The translations under genes and the position numbers were made by a program. 64,000 bases of DNA. It comes from Owenia fusiformis (Eukaryota > Annelida > Polychaeta > Sabellida > Oweniidae). Of this stretch, positions 11,011-22,649 are shown piece after piece. The number at the start of each line of letters is the position of its first letter. The stretch's first letter is position 1. The stretch covers positions 21,889,375 to 21,953,374 of the forward strand of contig CAIIXF020000005.1 of NCBI GenBank assembly GCA_903813345.2. The letters run 5' to 3'. The notes under the pieces were generated by a model. It searched no databases. It saw only the letters and a list, made by a program, of their open reading frames with translations, and was not told the origin of the DNA.

Positions 11011-11508
11011 GAAAAAACATTGACAAATTACACTTTTAAATGTGAATAGAACGAGCTTTGACGGGGGTTTGGGAGGGGGACTTTTCTCCTCCAAGAAAAT
11101 TAATGAGATTGTATTTAAAGCGTTCTGCGGCGTTTTTTAGAGCGTCAGGCATTTAGAGACCCGGTTTTTATTGACTACCTAAACGTTACACTAATAGTCC
11201 ATTTTCTCCACTTGGTCACTCTTAGATTGAGCCAAGTATTGGGTGATTGGAGGCAGTTTTGATCAATTTTGCAAAAAGTTAATTTTATTCTCATCTGTCT
11301 CAACAAAACAGGAATATCCCAGAATTAATTTGACATACTTCTCTTATGCAAACTATAGCATTGATTGGCCAAGGGTTCATCTATGATCCTGGGAAATGAC
11401 CTCTTCTGGACGTAAAGTGTGGGAACATCTGATATGACCAGTTCCCATGCCACTGTGTCACATTTCTGGAATGATGTACACTTTCCTCCAAAAGAAACAA
11501 TTGTAGTA
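11011..11508. other. No gene recognised
   Basis: Intronic DNA between two transposons. No exon or repeat structure could be assigned. Confidence 0.4.
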
Positions 11509-11600
11509 CAGTAAAACCTGTATATCTGAACACTTGGCTTATCCGAACACCCGGTCCCTTTTTTCCTCCAATTGACTCAAATGTTAAAAAACCTTGAAAT

Positions 11601-12249
11601 CACCCTATGCAGACAGAGCCTGTGGGAAATATTGGGTGCGGCGCAAATGAGCGGAGGGTGCGGAGCTAACGGTCATTTTTGAATTTAAAATTGGGATATT
11701 TCTGAAACTAAGCCGTTTTAGGACTTCAAATATACCAAGATATGTGTCTTTGACACCAAATATCAATAAAATTGTGAAAATAGTAGTGCAATTCATTCTA
11801 TAGCGACGCAGTATGCCTTTAACATTTCCCAGACCTATATATTTTGAGACTATCCTTTTAATATTGCGTCCCCAGCATTCATAAAAAATGGTGTTCAAGA
11901 TACACTACACACTACACAAGATGCAAAAATAATTTGTATAGATAGTGTACCTTGAATACCATTTTTTATGAATGCTGCGGACTCAGTATTAAAAGGATAA
12001 TTTCAAAATATATAGGTCTGGGAAAGGTTTAAGGCACACTGCGTCGCTATAGAATGAATTGCGCTACTATTTTCACAATTGTATTGATATTTGGTGTCAA
12101 ATACACATATCTTGGTATATTTGAAGTCCCAAAACGGCTTAGTTTCAGAAATATCCCAAATTTAAATTCAAAAATGACCGTTAGCTCCGCACCCTCCGCT
12201 CATTTGCTCCGCACCCAATATTTCCCACAGGCTCTGTCTGCATAGGGTG
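11601..12249. mobile_element. 649-bp foldback MITE with 5-bp target duplication
   Basis: The left arm (11601 to about 11905) and right arm (about 11943-12249) are near-perfect inverted copies of ~305 bp around a loop of under 40 bp. The ends are CACCCTATGCAGACAGAGCC and its inverse, flanked by GAAAT on both sides (11596-11600 and 12250-12254). Open frames on both strands (11605-11898 minus, 12054-12245 plus) are the two arms read in opposite directions and encode similar peptides for that reason only. Confidence 0.9.
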
Positions 12250-12436
12250 GAAATGACACCTCCCAATTTGAAAAGTGAACAGACATTTTTGAAAAATTAA
12301 CCTATCTAATCTGAACACTTTTCATAAAATATCACATGTTCCATACAAAATTGCTCAAATATTTGAAAAAACCTTGATGATCTCACTCATGGTGGGGCTT
12401 TCTAAGATGACTAAATTCATTTGAATCGGATTTTCA

Positions 12437-13316
12437 TGTCACTGTAATTCTCCCTTTCGCGATTCGCTCTTTGAATCAGAACGTTCGCAAATATGTTCTG
12501 AAAAAGGACTCAAAAAGGACAAAATTTGATTGGTCAATATTTTCTCCCTATGCATTCCGCGTAGCTATTTGCGTGACCCGAAAGTTCTAAATAAAACTAT
12601 TTACGCAATTTAGTTTTTACACCCGCACGCTAAATAAAACAATGACAACATCGGAAGTATTCTTCTTTGTCATTGCTTTAATAGTTAGTATACCGAGTTT
12701 AATCGATAAAAGATTGTACAATTAACAACAAAATTCGGAAACGAGTACTATAGCTTTGCTTTCGAACCACTGAACAGAGTGACCTAGATAATAGCGACGC
12801 TTCTTCTTTGGTCTACTGCTCAGTTATGTGTTGGTTTTCAACGTAACTCTATGATGTAATTTGAAGATGAATACTTTTATTCAGTTGTTGCATCGATGTT
12901 GCAGTTTGTTGTGCGGTAAGATTGGCATGAAAGTATTGAAAGTCGAATGAAATTGTTTTTCCAATATGGCGACTAGTCAACTGATCATGTGACCTTCTCT
13001 TCCGGAATATTTTCTCACTTTTCAATCATCGTTTTCACCACGCTATGACTCAATACAATAAAAAAATAGCTGTTATATTAAGATTAATAAGAGATCAATC
13101 GTTTCTAATAATTTTTTCTGTACCCCGTACGGGGATATGAACGAATATATCGTTTGAAAAATAGGTGTGAAAATCCCCATGTTAAACCTATGAGGGAAAA
13201 CAAGGAAGTATAAATTTGTTCCTCCGCGAACTGCATCATGGGAAATATTTTGACCTTATAAGGAAAGATTTTCGCGTCTCCTCTTTTGAAGAGGGAACAG
13301 CGATTTCGAGAATTCC
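12437..13316 (+). mobile_element. ~880-bp repeat unit, copy 2
   Basis: The full-length partner of 3338-4213, in the same orientation and with the same two ends. Here it stands alone inside the Tigger-like element, showing that the unit moves independently of the foldback structure. Confidence 0.8.
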
Positions 13317-13512
13317 ATAAAGCTATGTAGTCAAAAGAACTATAAATATTTATTGAAAATTTGTTCCTATTTCTTCAAAATCCAAAATCTTGTAAATGCA
13401 AAACCTCAAAATGAGAACACCTCCTCATCCTAATGCTTTTAGCTGGTCTCTCGGATTAGACAGGTCTTACTGTAGGTACAATCCCCTCTAAAAGTTAATG
13501 AAAAAACTAGAA

Positions 13513-14217
13513 AAACAGCAACTCCACGGAGTAGCAAATCCCACCGAACAAAACATATTATGCTTATTATAGCTAGTGTAAATGTTGAAATGTTTGTGCA
13601 CTTTGTGATAGAAGCATGAAATTTGGCACAAAGTTAGTTTATACCATTGTGAACTAGGCATCATCATATAAAATTTGAACCAAATCTGTTCACTGGTATT
13701 TGAGTTATCAAAGATTATGTTTTTACGAAAAAATTGCCGCCATTTTGAAATTAAGCGGCCATCTTGAAAATTTTTTGTCGAACATAGCTACTTTGTCCCT
13801 AAGCATCATCATATAAAATTTGAACCAAATCCGTTCACTGGTATTTTAGTTATCAAAGATTACATATTTTTATGAAAAATGGCCGCCATTTTGAAATTAA
13901 GCGGCCATCTTGAAAATCTCTTTTTGAGCAAAACTCCTTTGTCCTTTGGCATCAGCATATAAAATTTGAACCAAATCCGTCAACTTGTGTTATCAACGAT
14001 TACTTTTTTTACGAAAAATGGTGGCCATTTTGAATTGAGCGGCCATATTGAAAATTCCTTTTCGAGCAGAGGTCCTACACTCATAAGGCATTAGCCTATA
14101 AAATTTGAACCAAATCCGTATACCGGTATTGGAGTTATTGCCGGACACACAGATGAACGGACAAACTGACGGACGGATGGCTTCTCTATATCCCCTCGAA
14201 CTTCGTTCGGTGGGATA
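13513..14217 (+). mobile_element. pearl-like (HINE-type) element with tandem core
   Basis: The 5' part has ATCCCACCGAAC and the 3' end has GTTCGGTGGGAT, an inverted pair. Between them are about four diverged ~130-bp core units built on ATGGCCGCCATTTTGAAATT and AAATTTGAACCAAATCCGT. Then comes a short ACGG/ACTG tract (14152-14178) and a terminal hairpin CGAACTTCGTTCG. This order (5' end, core repeats, tetranucleotide tract, hairpin) is the published layout of bivalve pearl elements. No coding sequence. Confidence 0.7.
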
Positions 14218-14595
14218 ATCACTGGCTGGGAATTGGTGTTTGCTTACACACAGGTGTTCAATAGAGTAGACTCATGTGTTCACTGGGCACAGATCTTCAC
14301 TAAAGAGGTGTTCATTTAGACAGTTTTACCGTACTGAAATCACTGGCTGGGAATTGGTGTTCATTTTACACAGGTGTTCAAGAGAGTAGACGCATGTGTT
14401 CACAGGGCACAGATCTTCACTAAAGAGCCTAAAGAGGTGTTCATTATGATATTTTTACTGTACTGAAATCACTGGCTGGGAATCGGTGTTCACTATACAC
14501 AGGTGTTCAATAGAGTAGACTCATGTGTTCACTGGGCACAGATCTTCACTTAGGAGGTGTTCATTTAGACAGTTTTACCGTACTGAAATCAATCG
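14218..14595. repeat. ~121-bp tandem repeat, three units plus a partial one
   Basis: Units start at 14218, 14339, 14468 and (partial) 14588 with ATCACTGGCTGGGAATTGG. Each ends in GACAGTTTTACCGTACTGAA; reversed, this resembles a pogo/Tigger terminus (CAGTACGGTAAAACTGTC). The array therefore seems to be a multiplied transposon end. Confidence 0.85.
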
Positions 14596-15355
14596 CTGGG
14601 AATTCACTATATATAAAATTGAAATGTATGTATCATGCCACCCCTGCAAAATAATTGACTAGCCCACTTGGTCTCTTGGATCCACTTGCAAAATATATAT
14701 AACCTTTAAAATCAAATCCATGGCAAAATTGTAATGACTGAAATCTTTGTATGTGTTCTTCTTCGTCTTCTTCGCGGACCTCATAGACACTTCCGGTTGT
14801 ATAATCGGTGAGTTTATCAATAAAAAAATCTGGTATCTGCTTAAATATGGTATGTAAATTTGTGTTGATTGTTAAATTACAAAATAGGTTGAATAAAAAA
14901 TATGTCAAAGTCGTTTGATCTCGTCCCAGAAGCTATATTTTGTCATTTCTGTCCAAGAACTCCTTTAAGGCTCTCCAGCAAAATTGGCAATCAAAATGCT
15001 AAAGAGCCTTAAAATTTAGGGCTCTTTAGCTGAAATGCTAAAGAACCTTAAAATTTAAGGCTCTTTAGCCAAATGGGTTACCAAAGTGCTAAAGAGCCTT
15101 AAATTTTAGGCTTTCCAGCCACGGCCTTGAATGTTTGTTTATGGGAACACTAGGTGGGGAAATATTTTTCTTAATTGGAAACTCCCATGATGCACTACGA
15201 GTATTTAATGGCGATGGGTCAGAATTGATGTTCATTATAGCTTTCAACTCATCACTTTAAGGCACTGGTGATCCACTCGATTACCCTGGTTACCGATTCT
15301 GTTGTCTTCTGAGTTATTTTTGCAAACATGAACATTTCTAAAACATATGATACTC
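14596..15355. repeat. Intronic DNA with a GCTAAAGAGCC inverted/tandem cluster
   Basis: GCTAAAGAGCCTTAAAATTT and its reverse GGCTCTTTAGC alternate three times between about 14955 and 15115, able to form hairpins. The rest of the interval holds nothing recognisable. Confidence 0.55.
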
Positions 15356-15540
15356 TGCCCTGTCAACCCTCACGCATTTGCTGGAAAAATAGAAATCATG
15401 CATCTATTTAGCGTGTATGATCAAATAGCACGCAAATCACGCATTTTGATATCTTTAAAATCGTTTTGGTCTTTGCATGCGATTGCCGTTTATGTCACGC
15501 ATTTTGTATAAAATATGTGTATATATCACCCCTTCTTGGA
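15356..15540 (+). mobile_element. Fragment of a MITE related to the CAGGCCTG family
   Basis: It begins CTGCCCTGTCAACCCTCACGC, and its GCGTGA-rich body matches 22280-22580 in the opposite orientation. The structure (TGTCAAC end followed by repeated CACGCA phrases) parallels one half of the CAGGCCTG-ended MITEs. It ends about 200 bp before the exon at 15737-15867. Confidence 0.55.
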
Positions 15541-15736
15541 AAAGTCAGATGTGTGTTAATTGGAGTGTGCGCATCTATTATAGAGAATACGGTAAATATT
15601 TGGTCACTTGACATCTTGATTTCTTTTCTAAAAATATATATGTACCTCAATCTGAGAAGGGAGGGAATGTTAAAATCTTTGAATGACCTTAATGAGATGA
15701 TATGTCTGACTGTTGATTTTATAATAATATGCCCAC

Positions 15737-15867
15737 CTGCCATGTCCCGCAATAAGCTTGACATCATCAAAGGAATGGAACAGATGCATGCCCTCCTCAG
15801 ATACATGCTGGTCAACCTTGGGCTGAAGTTCTGCTGATGGAAGTCTTTCTACATCTGTGCCAAAACT
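15737..15867 (-). CDS. Serine racemase / threonine dehydratase family protein, middle exon
   Basis: An internal exon of 131 bp with acceptor ATATTGCAG before 15867 and donor CAG|GTGGGC after 15737. It starts in phase 0, matching the phase-0 end of the exon at 44283-44479. It ends two bases into a Ser codon completed at 789. The translation runs SFGTDVERLPSAELQPK to DVKLIAGHG. In serine racemase this segment links the Asn loop to the glycine loop: YGA-like start, a variable helix, then a conserved pro/asp-rich turn before IAGxG. All are recognisable here. The flanking introns are about 28.4 kb and 14.9 kb. Overlapping plus-strand frames have no support. Confidence 0.85.
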
Positions 15868-16139
15868 CTGCAATATAGAGATAAACAATAAGCACTATAT
15901 CCAATCATTGAGGAATAAAGATGTCTCCAGCTACATGCTAATCAACTTTGGGAGAGACCTCAGATCAGTTTACAATTGTTTCTTAGTACCTACTGTAAGC
16001 TTGAGATCATACATGTGAATTTTCCCCTTTGGTGTTTTTTCTTTGGACCTCCAAAATGCTTGTTTATTCCCCTTGCATAATACAATATTCAGATGGGGTC
16101 ACCCCATTGGTCAAGATTCATAATGGTCCGAATCTGCTA

Positions 16140-16446
16140 AATATCAATGGGGGTCATTTTTTCGTAAAAACATAATCTTTGATAACTCAGATACCAGGTT
16201 TGGTTCAAATTTTATATGATAATGCCAAGAGACAAAGTAGATTTGTTCAAGAAAGGCAAGAAAGGATTTTCAAGATGGTAGCTAAATTTCAAAATGGCCA
16301 TCATTTTTCATAAAAAATTAAATCTTTGATAACTCAAATACTAGTTGACGGATTTGGTTCAAATTGTATATGCTGATGCCTAGGGACAAGGGAGCTATCC
16401 TGGAAAAGAGATTTTCAAAATGGCTGCTAAATATCAAAATGCCTTC
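16140..16446. repeat. Truncated pearl-like core repeats
   Basis: Two diverged units carrying ATCTTTGATAACTC, TTTGGTTCAAATT and AAAATGGCCATCATTTT match the core of the element at 13513-14217. No terminal hairpin or tetranucleotide tract remains. Confidence 0.55.
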
Positions 16447-16890
16447 ACTTCATTAAATGCATTGGTCTTTGCGCTTCACCCATTCTTCGTTTTGAGCCCT
16501 AAAGCCACAAAGGAATTTAGTGCGCCACCTTAAGCGAGCTCTACAAAAGAAATGGCCTGAAATTACACCCTTCTCTGAGCTATTTCACCAAGACAATGCC
16601 CCATGTCAATGAGCAAATATGGTTCAGGATACCATCCAAGATACCCTACAGATGGAGATTTTAGATCAGGCTGCATACTTGCCTGATGAGGCTGTATTGG
16701 ACTTTGGGGTGTTCAGGAAAGATGAACTAAGATGTTCGTTATGCAAGCATGACCGAGCTCACTGCAGCTGTGCAGAGTGCAATGCTCACTAAATTCCCTT
16801 GTGGCTAAGGGCTCAATACGAAGAATGGGTGAAGCGCCAGGAACTATGCATCCAGTATAAAGAGAATATTTTGAGCATTTAATGAAGTGA
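16447..16890 (+). pseudogene. Dead mariner transposase fragment within inverted arms
   Basis: Around 16590 the forward strand encodes HQDNAPC, the segment around the second catalytic Asp of mariner-type DDE/D transposases, followed at once by a stop (TGA at about 16610). Further on, AQYEEWVKRQELCIQYKENI and a stop resemble a mariner C-terminus. The left ~60 bp (16447-16530) are an inverted, internally deleted copy of the right ~100 bp (about 16790-16886), so the remnant folds back on itself. It has stops and shifts and no DNA-binding half. It cannot be active. Confidence 0.65.
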
Positions 16891-17313
16891 CATGCCTGTT
16901 AGGAACTTCAATTTAAAAATACAATGTTTTATGAAGTGTATCTCTATAATGAATTCATCACATTTTTCATTGTGTTCACATGATAACTGAATCTGAATAA
17001 TTAATTTACTGATTTGATAAAGAATGTCTACAAGTATAAATCTGAAAGTTAATGCTAATTAACAGAAGTATTAGAGCTTAGGTGGACAAAATACATATAG
17101 ACTCAATTAATTTATGTTTATCTGGTAATATATTCCAATCTCAACAAAACATATCAGTATTATAATCCAATTATACATTAACAACTTTGCTACTAATGTT
17201 CTAATATTTGGATCATATCTTTTATGCAGTTTTGTTGAACAATTTTATGTAGTTTTGTTGAATGATCTAGATGTGCTTGGCTGCTGCAATGAAACACATG
17301 CCAAAACTGAGAG
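16891..17313. other. No gene recognised
   Basis: AT-rich intronic DNA without assignable repeats or exons. Confidence 0.4.
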
Positions 17314-17451
17314 GGGTTTGTAGAAAATACCGGGTACTGGATAGTAAATCTTACTCTATTTTCAATAGTTCGTGTGTTGGTATGTGAATTGTTTTGATTA
17401 TGATTTAAATGGAGGATTTACTACCTGGTACCCAGTATTTTCTACAAACCC
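17314..17451. mobile_element. Palindromic MITE
   Basis: GGGTTTGTAGAAAATACCGG at 17314 is mirrored by a TACCCAGTATTTTCTACAAACCC arm ending at 17451, with a ~40-bp spacer. The size of ~138 bp and the perfect ends suggest a miniature foldback element. Confidence 0.65.
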
Positions 17452-17532
17452 AAACTTAGAGAAATCATTCATTTATATGCATCGTGGATTATATCAGTAT
17501 CATTAATTTTTTATATGATGGAACACTAATTA

Positions 17533-18015
17533 CAGGCCTGTCAACTGTCCCGCAATTTGCGTATTTGTCACGCATTTGCTGAAGAATTTGAAGTCACGCC
17601 AGTTATTTTTGCGTGACAGAAAATGTCACGCAAATACGCATTTTACCTGGTAATTGTCAAGCAAAAATATTTCTGTAGAAAATTTTCTAAAAAAGATCGT
17701 ATACACAGCAAAAATACGAACGTCGGGAAAAAAACGTACGCATTTCGTTCGTACTTTTCACGCGAATTACGTATATGTCACGCATTCCGTTCGAAATTTT
17801 TCGTACCTACCCCCCCCCCCCCCCCCCCCCCCGTTGATGGATGTTTGAAACGCGAGGGTAGCGAGCGCGAAAAATTTGAGGTGTTCAAATTTATCAAGGT
17901 GTTCAAAAATTTGGATCAAGGTGTTCAGATTTGGACCAAGGTGTCCACATTTTGATGGGAGGTGTTCAACATTTCCAAGTCACTCATGTTAGGTGTTCCC
18001 AAGTTGACAGGCCTG
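17533..18015 (-). mobile_element. CAGGCCTG-ended MITE, copy 3 (opposite orientation)
   Basis: 483 bp with both CAGGCCTG termini, flanked by CTAATTA on each side (17526-17532 and 18016-18022). The content is the reverse complement of the copy at 8065-8577, including the homopolymer, here 23 C at 17810-17832. The apparent 7-bp duplication versus 6 bp in the other copies may come from chance identity at the edge. Confidence 0.9.
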
Positions 18016-18089
18016 CTAATTATTACAGAATTAGAAACCATCATCACCCAAGAAAAAAAAAATTCTAATTTAGACCTACTTTAGACCTA

Positions 18090-18290
18090 GTACCGCTCTA
18101 ATGCCGCTCATATCCTTCCGACTAGCCGGTACTAGAGTTATATTGCATCGGTGTTAAATCTGTTAATACTGACTAGTCGGTACTAGAGTTATATTACAGC
18201 GGTGTTAACTTATATTTAATCTTGTTGATACAGACTGAGCGGTATAAGAGCGGTATTACGTTATAAAAAATTAGGACATCTATACTAGAT
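18090..18290. repeat. CGGTACTAGAG-type low-order repeats
   Basis: Repeated phrases CGGTACTAGAGTTATATT and AGCGGTATTA occur here, at 19690-19890 and at 22130-22180. They appear to belong to one dispersed, slowly diverging element whose ends were not found. Confidence 0.5.
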
Positions 18291-18602
18291 GGGCAAATCT
18301 TCTTTTCTTTGTGAATTTATCAAGGCCAAATTTTAATTCTATTCATTATACATACAGTCAAAGTCGTCAAGCATAAATGTGTTGTGTATGACCAATTATA
18401 CCATGCAGTAAAAATATAAGGTATTTTATAAAAATGTAAATACTGCTGGAGGCCTAGAGGGTCCTTCAATAACTGTGAGCCTTCTTGCCTTCAGGACAAT
18501 TCTGAATGGGTAAAATTACCAGTGATGGAACATAATAATTGCTTATATATCATCTTACATACCCAGGGCCAACCTAAAATGAACAATTTGCGTGATATTT
18601 CC

Positions 18603-18905
18603 AGAAATTGTGGTACTTTTACGGGAGATTTTCCAAAATCTGGTAGTTTTTTATGGGAGGGTTTTTAAAAAAATTGGTAGTTTTTGTGGTAGATTTTTAA
18701 AAATCGGGAGTTTTTTAGGTAAATTTTGAAACAACTGGAGTTTTTATGGTGAAATAAAATGGTACTTTTTTTAAAAAAAGTGGATTATCTCCAGTTTTTT
18801 TCTAATAAAAGCAATAGTTTTTGCGGTAAATTCTGCAAAAAGTGGTAGTTTTGCGGGAGATTTTTGACAAAATCTGTAGTTTTTGCGAGAGAATTTTGAA
18901 AAAAC
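18603..18905 (+). repeat. ~31-bp minisatellite
   Basis: About nine diverged units of the form GGTAGTTTTTGCGGGAGATT followed by an A-run. No coding meaning; the 66-codon minus-strand open frame through it is a repeat by-product. Confidence 0.7.
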
Positions 18906-19159
18906 TTTGGACTTTGCATGTGAATTAATTAATACATGTAATAGGCCAGAACCAGATTTGGTCTTGAGCACTTCAGTACTACATCACTAAATAACAAACA
19001 GTCATTTGGAGCTTTTAGGTGTTCTATAGTTAGAGCTACTGCATGTCTGTTGACATACATCATATCATTATATTAATTTTGATCAGAAGGCAAAAGGCTA
19101 ATAAAAACAGAAGCATCGTCATAAGATCTGTGTTTAGCTGTATTTAAATATGATATTGA

Positions 19160-19668
19160 TTATTCCCATTATTCCCATTTCGCCCCTTCCCACTTCGCCC
19201 CTTCCCATTTTGCCTCTCATTTATTCCCATTTTGCCCCTTTCCCAATACGCCCTTTTCCCATCTCGCCCCTTCCCATTTTATTTCACCCCTTTCCCATGT
19301 CCCATATCGCCCCTTTCCCTTATCGCCCCTTCCCATTTTGGCCCTTCCCATGTCGCCCCTTCCCATTTCGCCCATTCCCATTTTAGATCAATAACAGGTT
19401 TTATTCAAATATTATTCAATTATTCAGGGGCAAAATGGGAAGGGGCAAAATGGGAATAAATGAGGGGCGAAATGGGAAAGAGGACAATTGGGAAGGGGTG
19501 AAGGGGGAATGATAGGAGGTTGTGATATCTCACGAAATGGGAAGGGGGCTGAATGGGACAGGGGCAAAATGGATTGATGGAAGACTGGCAAAATGGGTAA
19601 GGGGCAATTTGGGAAAGGGGCGAAATGGGAAGGGAAAAAAGTGGGAAGGGGCGAAATGGGAAGATATC
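19160..19668. repeat. Inverted minisatellite pair (CCCCTTCCCATTTCG)n
   Basis: The left arm (19160-19385) is a pyrimidine-rich array of CCCCTTCCCATTTCG-like units. The right arm (19428-19668) is the complementary purine-rich array of GGGGCAAAATGGGAA-like units, separated by ~40 bp. The low-complexity Pro/Phe/Ser-rich peptides in several frames are artefacts. Confidence 0.9.
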
Positions 19669-19689
19669 GGATTTCATCTGTATTTAATC

Positions 19690-19895
19690 AGTATTGGAGC
19701 TGTACTAGAGCGGTATTAAATATCCCTGTCCAATACCGATGCATCGGTATTTGATCGGTACTTGATCGGTACTTGATCGGTATTGGAGTTTCACTAAAGC
19801 CATATTAAATAGCATAGTCCTATACCGGTGCATCGTTATTAGAGCTATATAAGATCGGTACTAGGTCGGTATTTGGTCGGTATTTGGTTAAAGCT
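19690..19895. repeat. CGGTACTTGATCGGTATT repeats
   Basis: CGGTACTTGATCGGTACTTG and GTCGGTATTTGGTCGGTATT repeats of ~12-14 bp continue the pattern of 18090-18290 on the far side of the inverted minisatellite. This suggests that the minisatellite expanded inside one element. Confidence 0.55.
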
Positions 19896-22125
19896 GATTG
19901 GCTGACAGGACTTCTAAATTAGCTCATTTGCATGATAAAGGGGACATGCCATTAAGAGGCCAGTCTCTGACTTAGTCATTTTTTCAAAAGTGTGAAAATA
20001 AAAAAACTCATGAAAAGTTCTTAAAATATTCTGAATAAGAAGTTGAATATATATATTTAATGATGGCACAAGCAAAAGTCTGAAAATTAACATGAAATGA
20101 GGGGTTTTGACAGATGCAAAAGATGGTAGATTTGTGATGAAGAAATAGAGGTTTTTGCAGTAACAACACAATTACCTCGAAGTTATCGGTTACGAGAGGC
20201 TGAGGACTAAAACTTGACATAATTTTCAATCTCAGATTAACAGTAGTATCTAACTTAAGCTGGACAGCCACTCAATATGCATATGGAGCCCATAAGATAC
20301 ATTTTTCTCAATTGAAGTCACTGTTTCTGTTTTTAGCTTCAGAGGATAGGAGGTACATGAACATGCTAAGTTTACCTAGATCACAAGCCTTACCACAAAT
20401 ATAAAGTACATAGGAATAGAGTTGATATGTGTGAGAACCTTAAACTTTCCATTTTATTGGGGATGGGACTTGTGATTCATGTGTATTTCTAACTTCTTCA
20501 CATGTGCATGGATCTAAAATTGTGGCAGCCATCTTGGATTTGTCATATATGTGGACATGGTTTTGGTTGGGCTGAATTTGTTTCAAAATAACATTTCTTG
20601 TATACCTTCGATAAGTGAAATAGGCATTTGAAATTAAATACAGATAGTATACTTGACATTTAATGCAGAAAACAGTAATACAATTCATTCTTACATAATA
20701 AGTGAGTCCAGACAAAAAGTTGTTATTGTGTTAGTTTAACTGGGCATAAATTTCACTCATTGGCCTTGGTTTTCTTAAATGGCTTGGATAAAATGTTGTT
20801 CTATTTATTGAGAAATGGAGTATAGTTCAATATACAAGTTCACATTCATTCCATCCTCTTGTAGAAATGAATCTCATTTTATTTTATCTCAAATATAGAA
20901 CACAAAAATATAATAAAAAACAAGTTTCTATGAATTGCAAAAGTTAGCTTCCATGTCATGACTGAGTTTGAGTTCCGCTTCTAGAGAAAAAAGATATTCC
21001 CTCTGAAAATATCGTATTGACCATTACTATACGCTCCATATTTAATCCTCTCTGCAAATAACATTGATATACAGTATACGTAATATGACATCGAGGATCT
21101 GGGGTGAGGGTAATGTGAGACATGAGTTGCTACTTTTTGAATCTCATATTCAATATTCTTTCTTTAAACGCTCATATTTAATATTTTTGGAGTGGTTATT
21201 CAATTATTTACCTATTTGTTATTCTGTTTATCCCATAGTTGAGCTCTGTTCCGCTCTGTTAGGTAACATGAAAACATATTTATGATATTTTGCAAATGCA
21301 TGGAAAAAGTGATATCTGTGGAATACGGAAAATATTTCACAGATATCACCTTTTGCCAGGGATTTGAAAACTACCACCAATATGATATGTTTTGTTACAT
21401 AGTGATTTCAAGACATCACAGGGATGAATGAATGAATGAATGAATGTTGTTATGATATGTTTTGTTTAGTTTTACAGATGAACTATGGGATAAATAGAAC
21501 ATCCTATGAATTTTCGTGATATCGTGTTAATCCGCTCATTGATATCAATATCTGCTCTAATTCGCTATGCTAACTTGGCAAGATATTGATATCATCTCGG
21601 GGATAGAGATGAAATCATTTAAAATCATATGATATCCTATACATATCCTTCACTGTGCCACGACTTTCTCATATGTTTATATTTTGGCACAGACCATCAT
21701 TTCTTTTCCTTGAATTCATACTTTTGTTCCTCGTTTTAGAAATGAGAGGAAATCTTTGATTTTCCTTGTATTTAAGTTGTATTTAAGTTAAATGTTGCCC
21801 TGTGATATTGATAAAAGTCAATAGTAATCCATTACAGTCACAGTCGAAATGTACCCATTGCTAGCCCAGAACCTACCAAAATAGCATTTGCATTTTGCCA
21901 ATATTGCCCTATGTGCTTTTCCAATGAAATAGTTTTAATCGTATCTTTTCTTCAGTATTTCATATATTACATTTTAATGTGTGAATATCAAAGGTCAAAA
22001 TTAGCTGAAATTGTATTTTTATGAGGCAGGAATGATTTTTCTTCAATATGGTATGCATTATTATCAGATATCTTTGGGGGCTAAAAAGGGCCCTTAATGA
22101 CACCCGTCCTTTTAGAAGGATTTCA
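19896..22125. other. No gene recognised
   Basis: AT-rich intronic DNA. It includes a short (GAAT)n microsatellite at about 21424-21447. Several open frames of 60-106 codons show no domain, no splice context and biased composition, so none is called. Confidence 0.5.
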
Positions 22126-22279
22126 TCAGTTTTAGTTCGGTATTAGACAACTACATTAGGTCGGTATAAGGTCGGCATTTAATATGCAACGTCCATTGGA
22201 TTTTTTCACTTGGGCATGCTTGTCAACACGAGAAACCATTCATGAGAAGGAAATCCCATGTCTGATTTATGTCTGCTGG

Positions 22280-22582
22280 CGACTGCTGACTAGGTTTAAA
22301 TATTTTCGAAAGAAATGTGTGATATATACACATATTTTGTACCAAATGCGTGACATAAACGGCAATCGCGTGCAAAGACCGAACACAATGCGTTCGCTTT
22401 TTTTCGCCGTTTGGTTTTTTACAGAGTCGGTATTTCACAAAAAACGATTTTTAAAAATATCAACAAAATGCGTGATTTGCGTGATATTTGATCATACATG
22501 CTAAATTAATGCGTGATTTCTATTTTTCCAGCAAATGCGTGACAATCACGCCTAATGCGTGAGGGTTGACAGGGCAGCTATA
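22280..22582 (-). mobile_element. MITE fragment related to 15356-15540
   Basis: It ends GCGTGAGGGTTGACAGGGCAG, the reverse of the start at 15356. It carries repeated ATGCGTGA phrases and a CAAACGGCGAAAAA-like segment related to the CAGGCCTG MITEs. No coding sequence; the 106-codon frame is through the repeat. Confidence 0.55.
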
Positions 22583-22649
22583 ATAATATATCAGTCAATG
22601 CTAATAAGGAAACAAAAAGCTATACTCTCTAAAAATCCTAAAAATCGGG

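Larger units (their letters stand above)
11509..13472. mobile_element. pogo/Tigger-like DNA transposon remnant, invaded by two elements
   Basis: It begins CAGTAAAACCTGTATAT and ends AGACAGGTCTTACTG, each flanked by TA, the end sequence and target typical of pogo/Tigger elements. Phrases such as ATCTGAACACTTGG and GAGAACACCTCC remain. The interior is occupied by a foldback element (11601-12249) and an ~880-bp unit (12437-13316). No transposase remains. Confidence 0.65.

Noticed and set aside
11605-12245. A conserved peptide on both strands (FEVLKRLSFRNIP)
   Set aside because: The two frames lie in the two arms of a foldback MITE, so their similarity is a consequence of the inverted repeat.
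15466-15837. A 123-codon plus-strand open frame
   Set aside because: It overlaps the minus-strand exon at 15737-15867, which has splice sites, phase agreement and family similarity; the plus frame has none.
19150-19719. Proline/phenylalanine-rich proteins (PFPISPLPI type)
   Set aside because: Translations of the inverted minisatellite in several frames.
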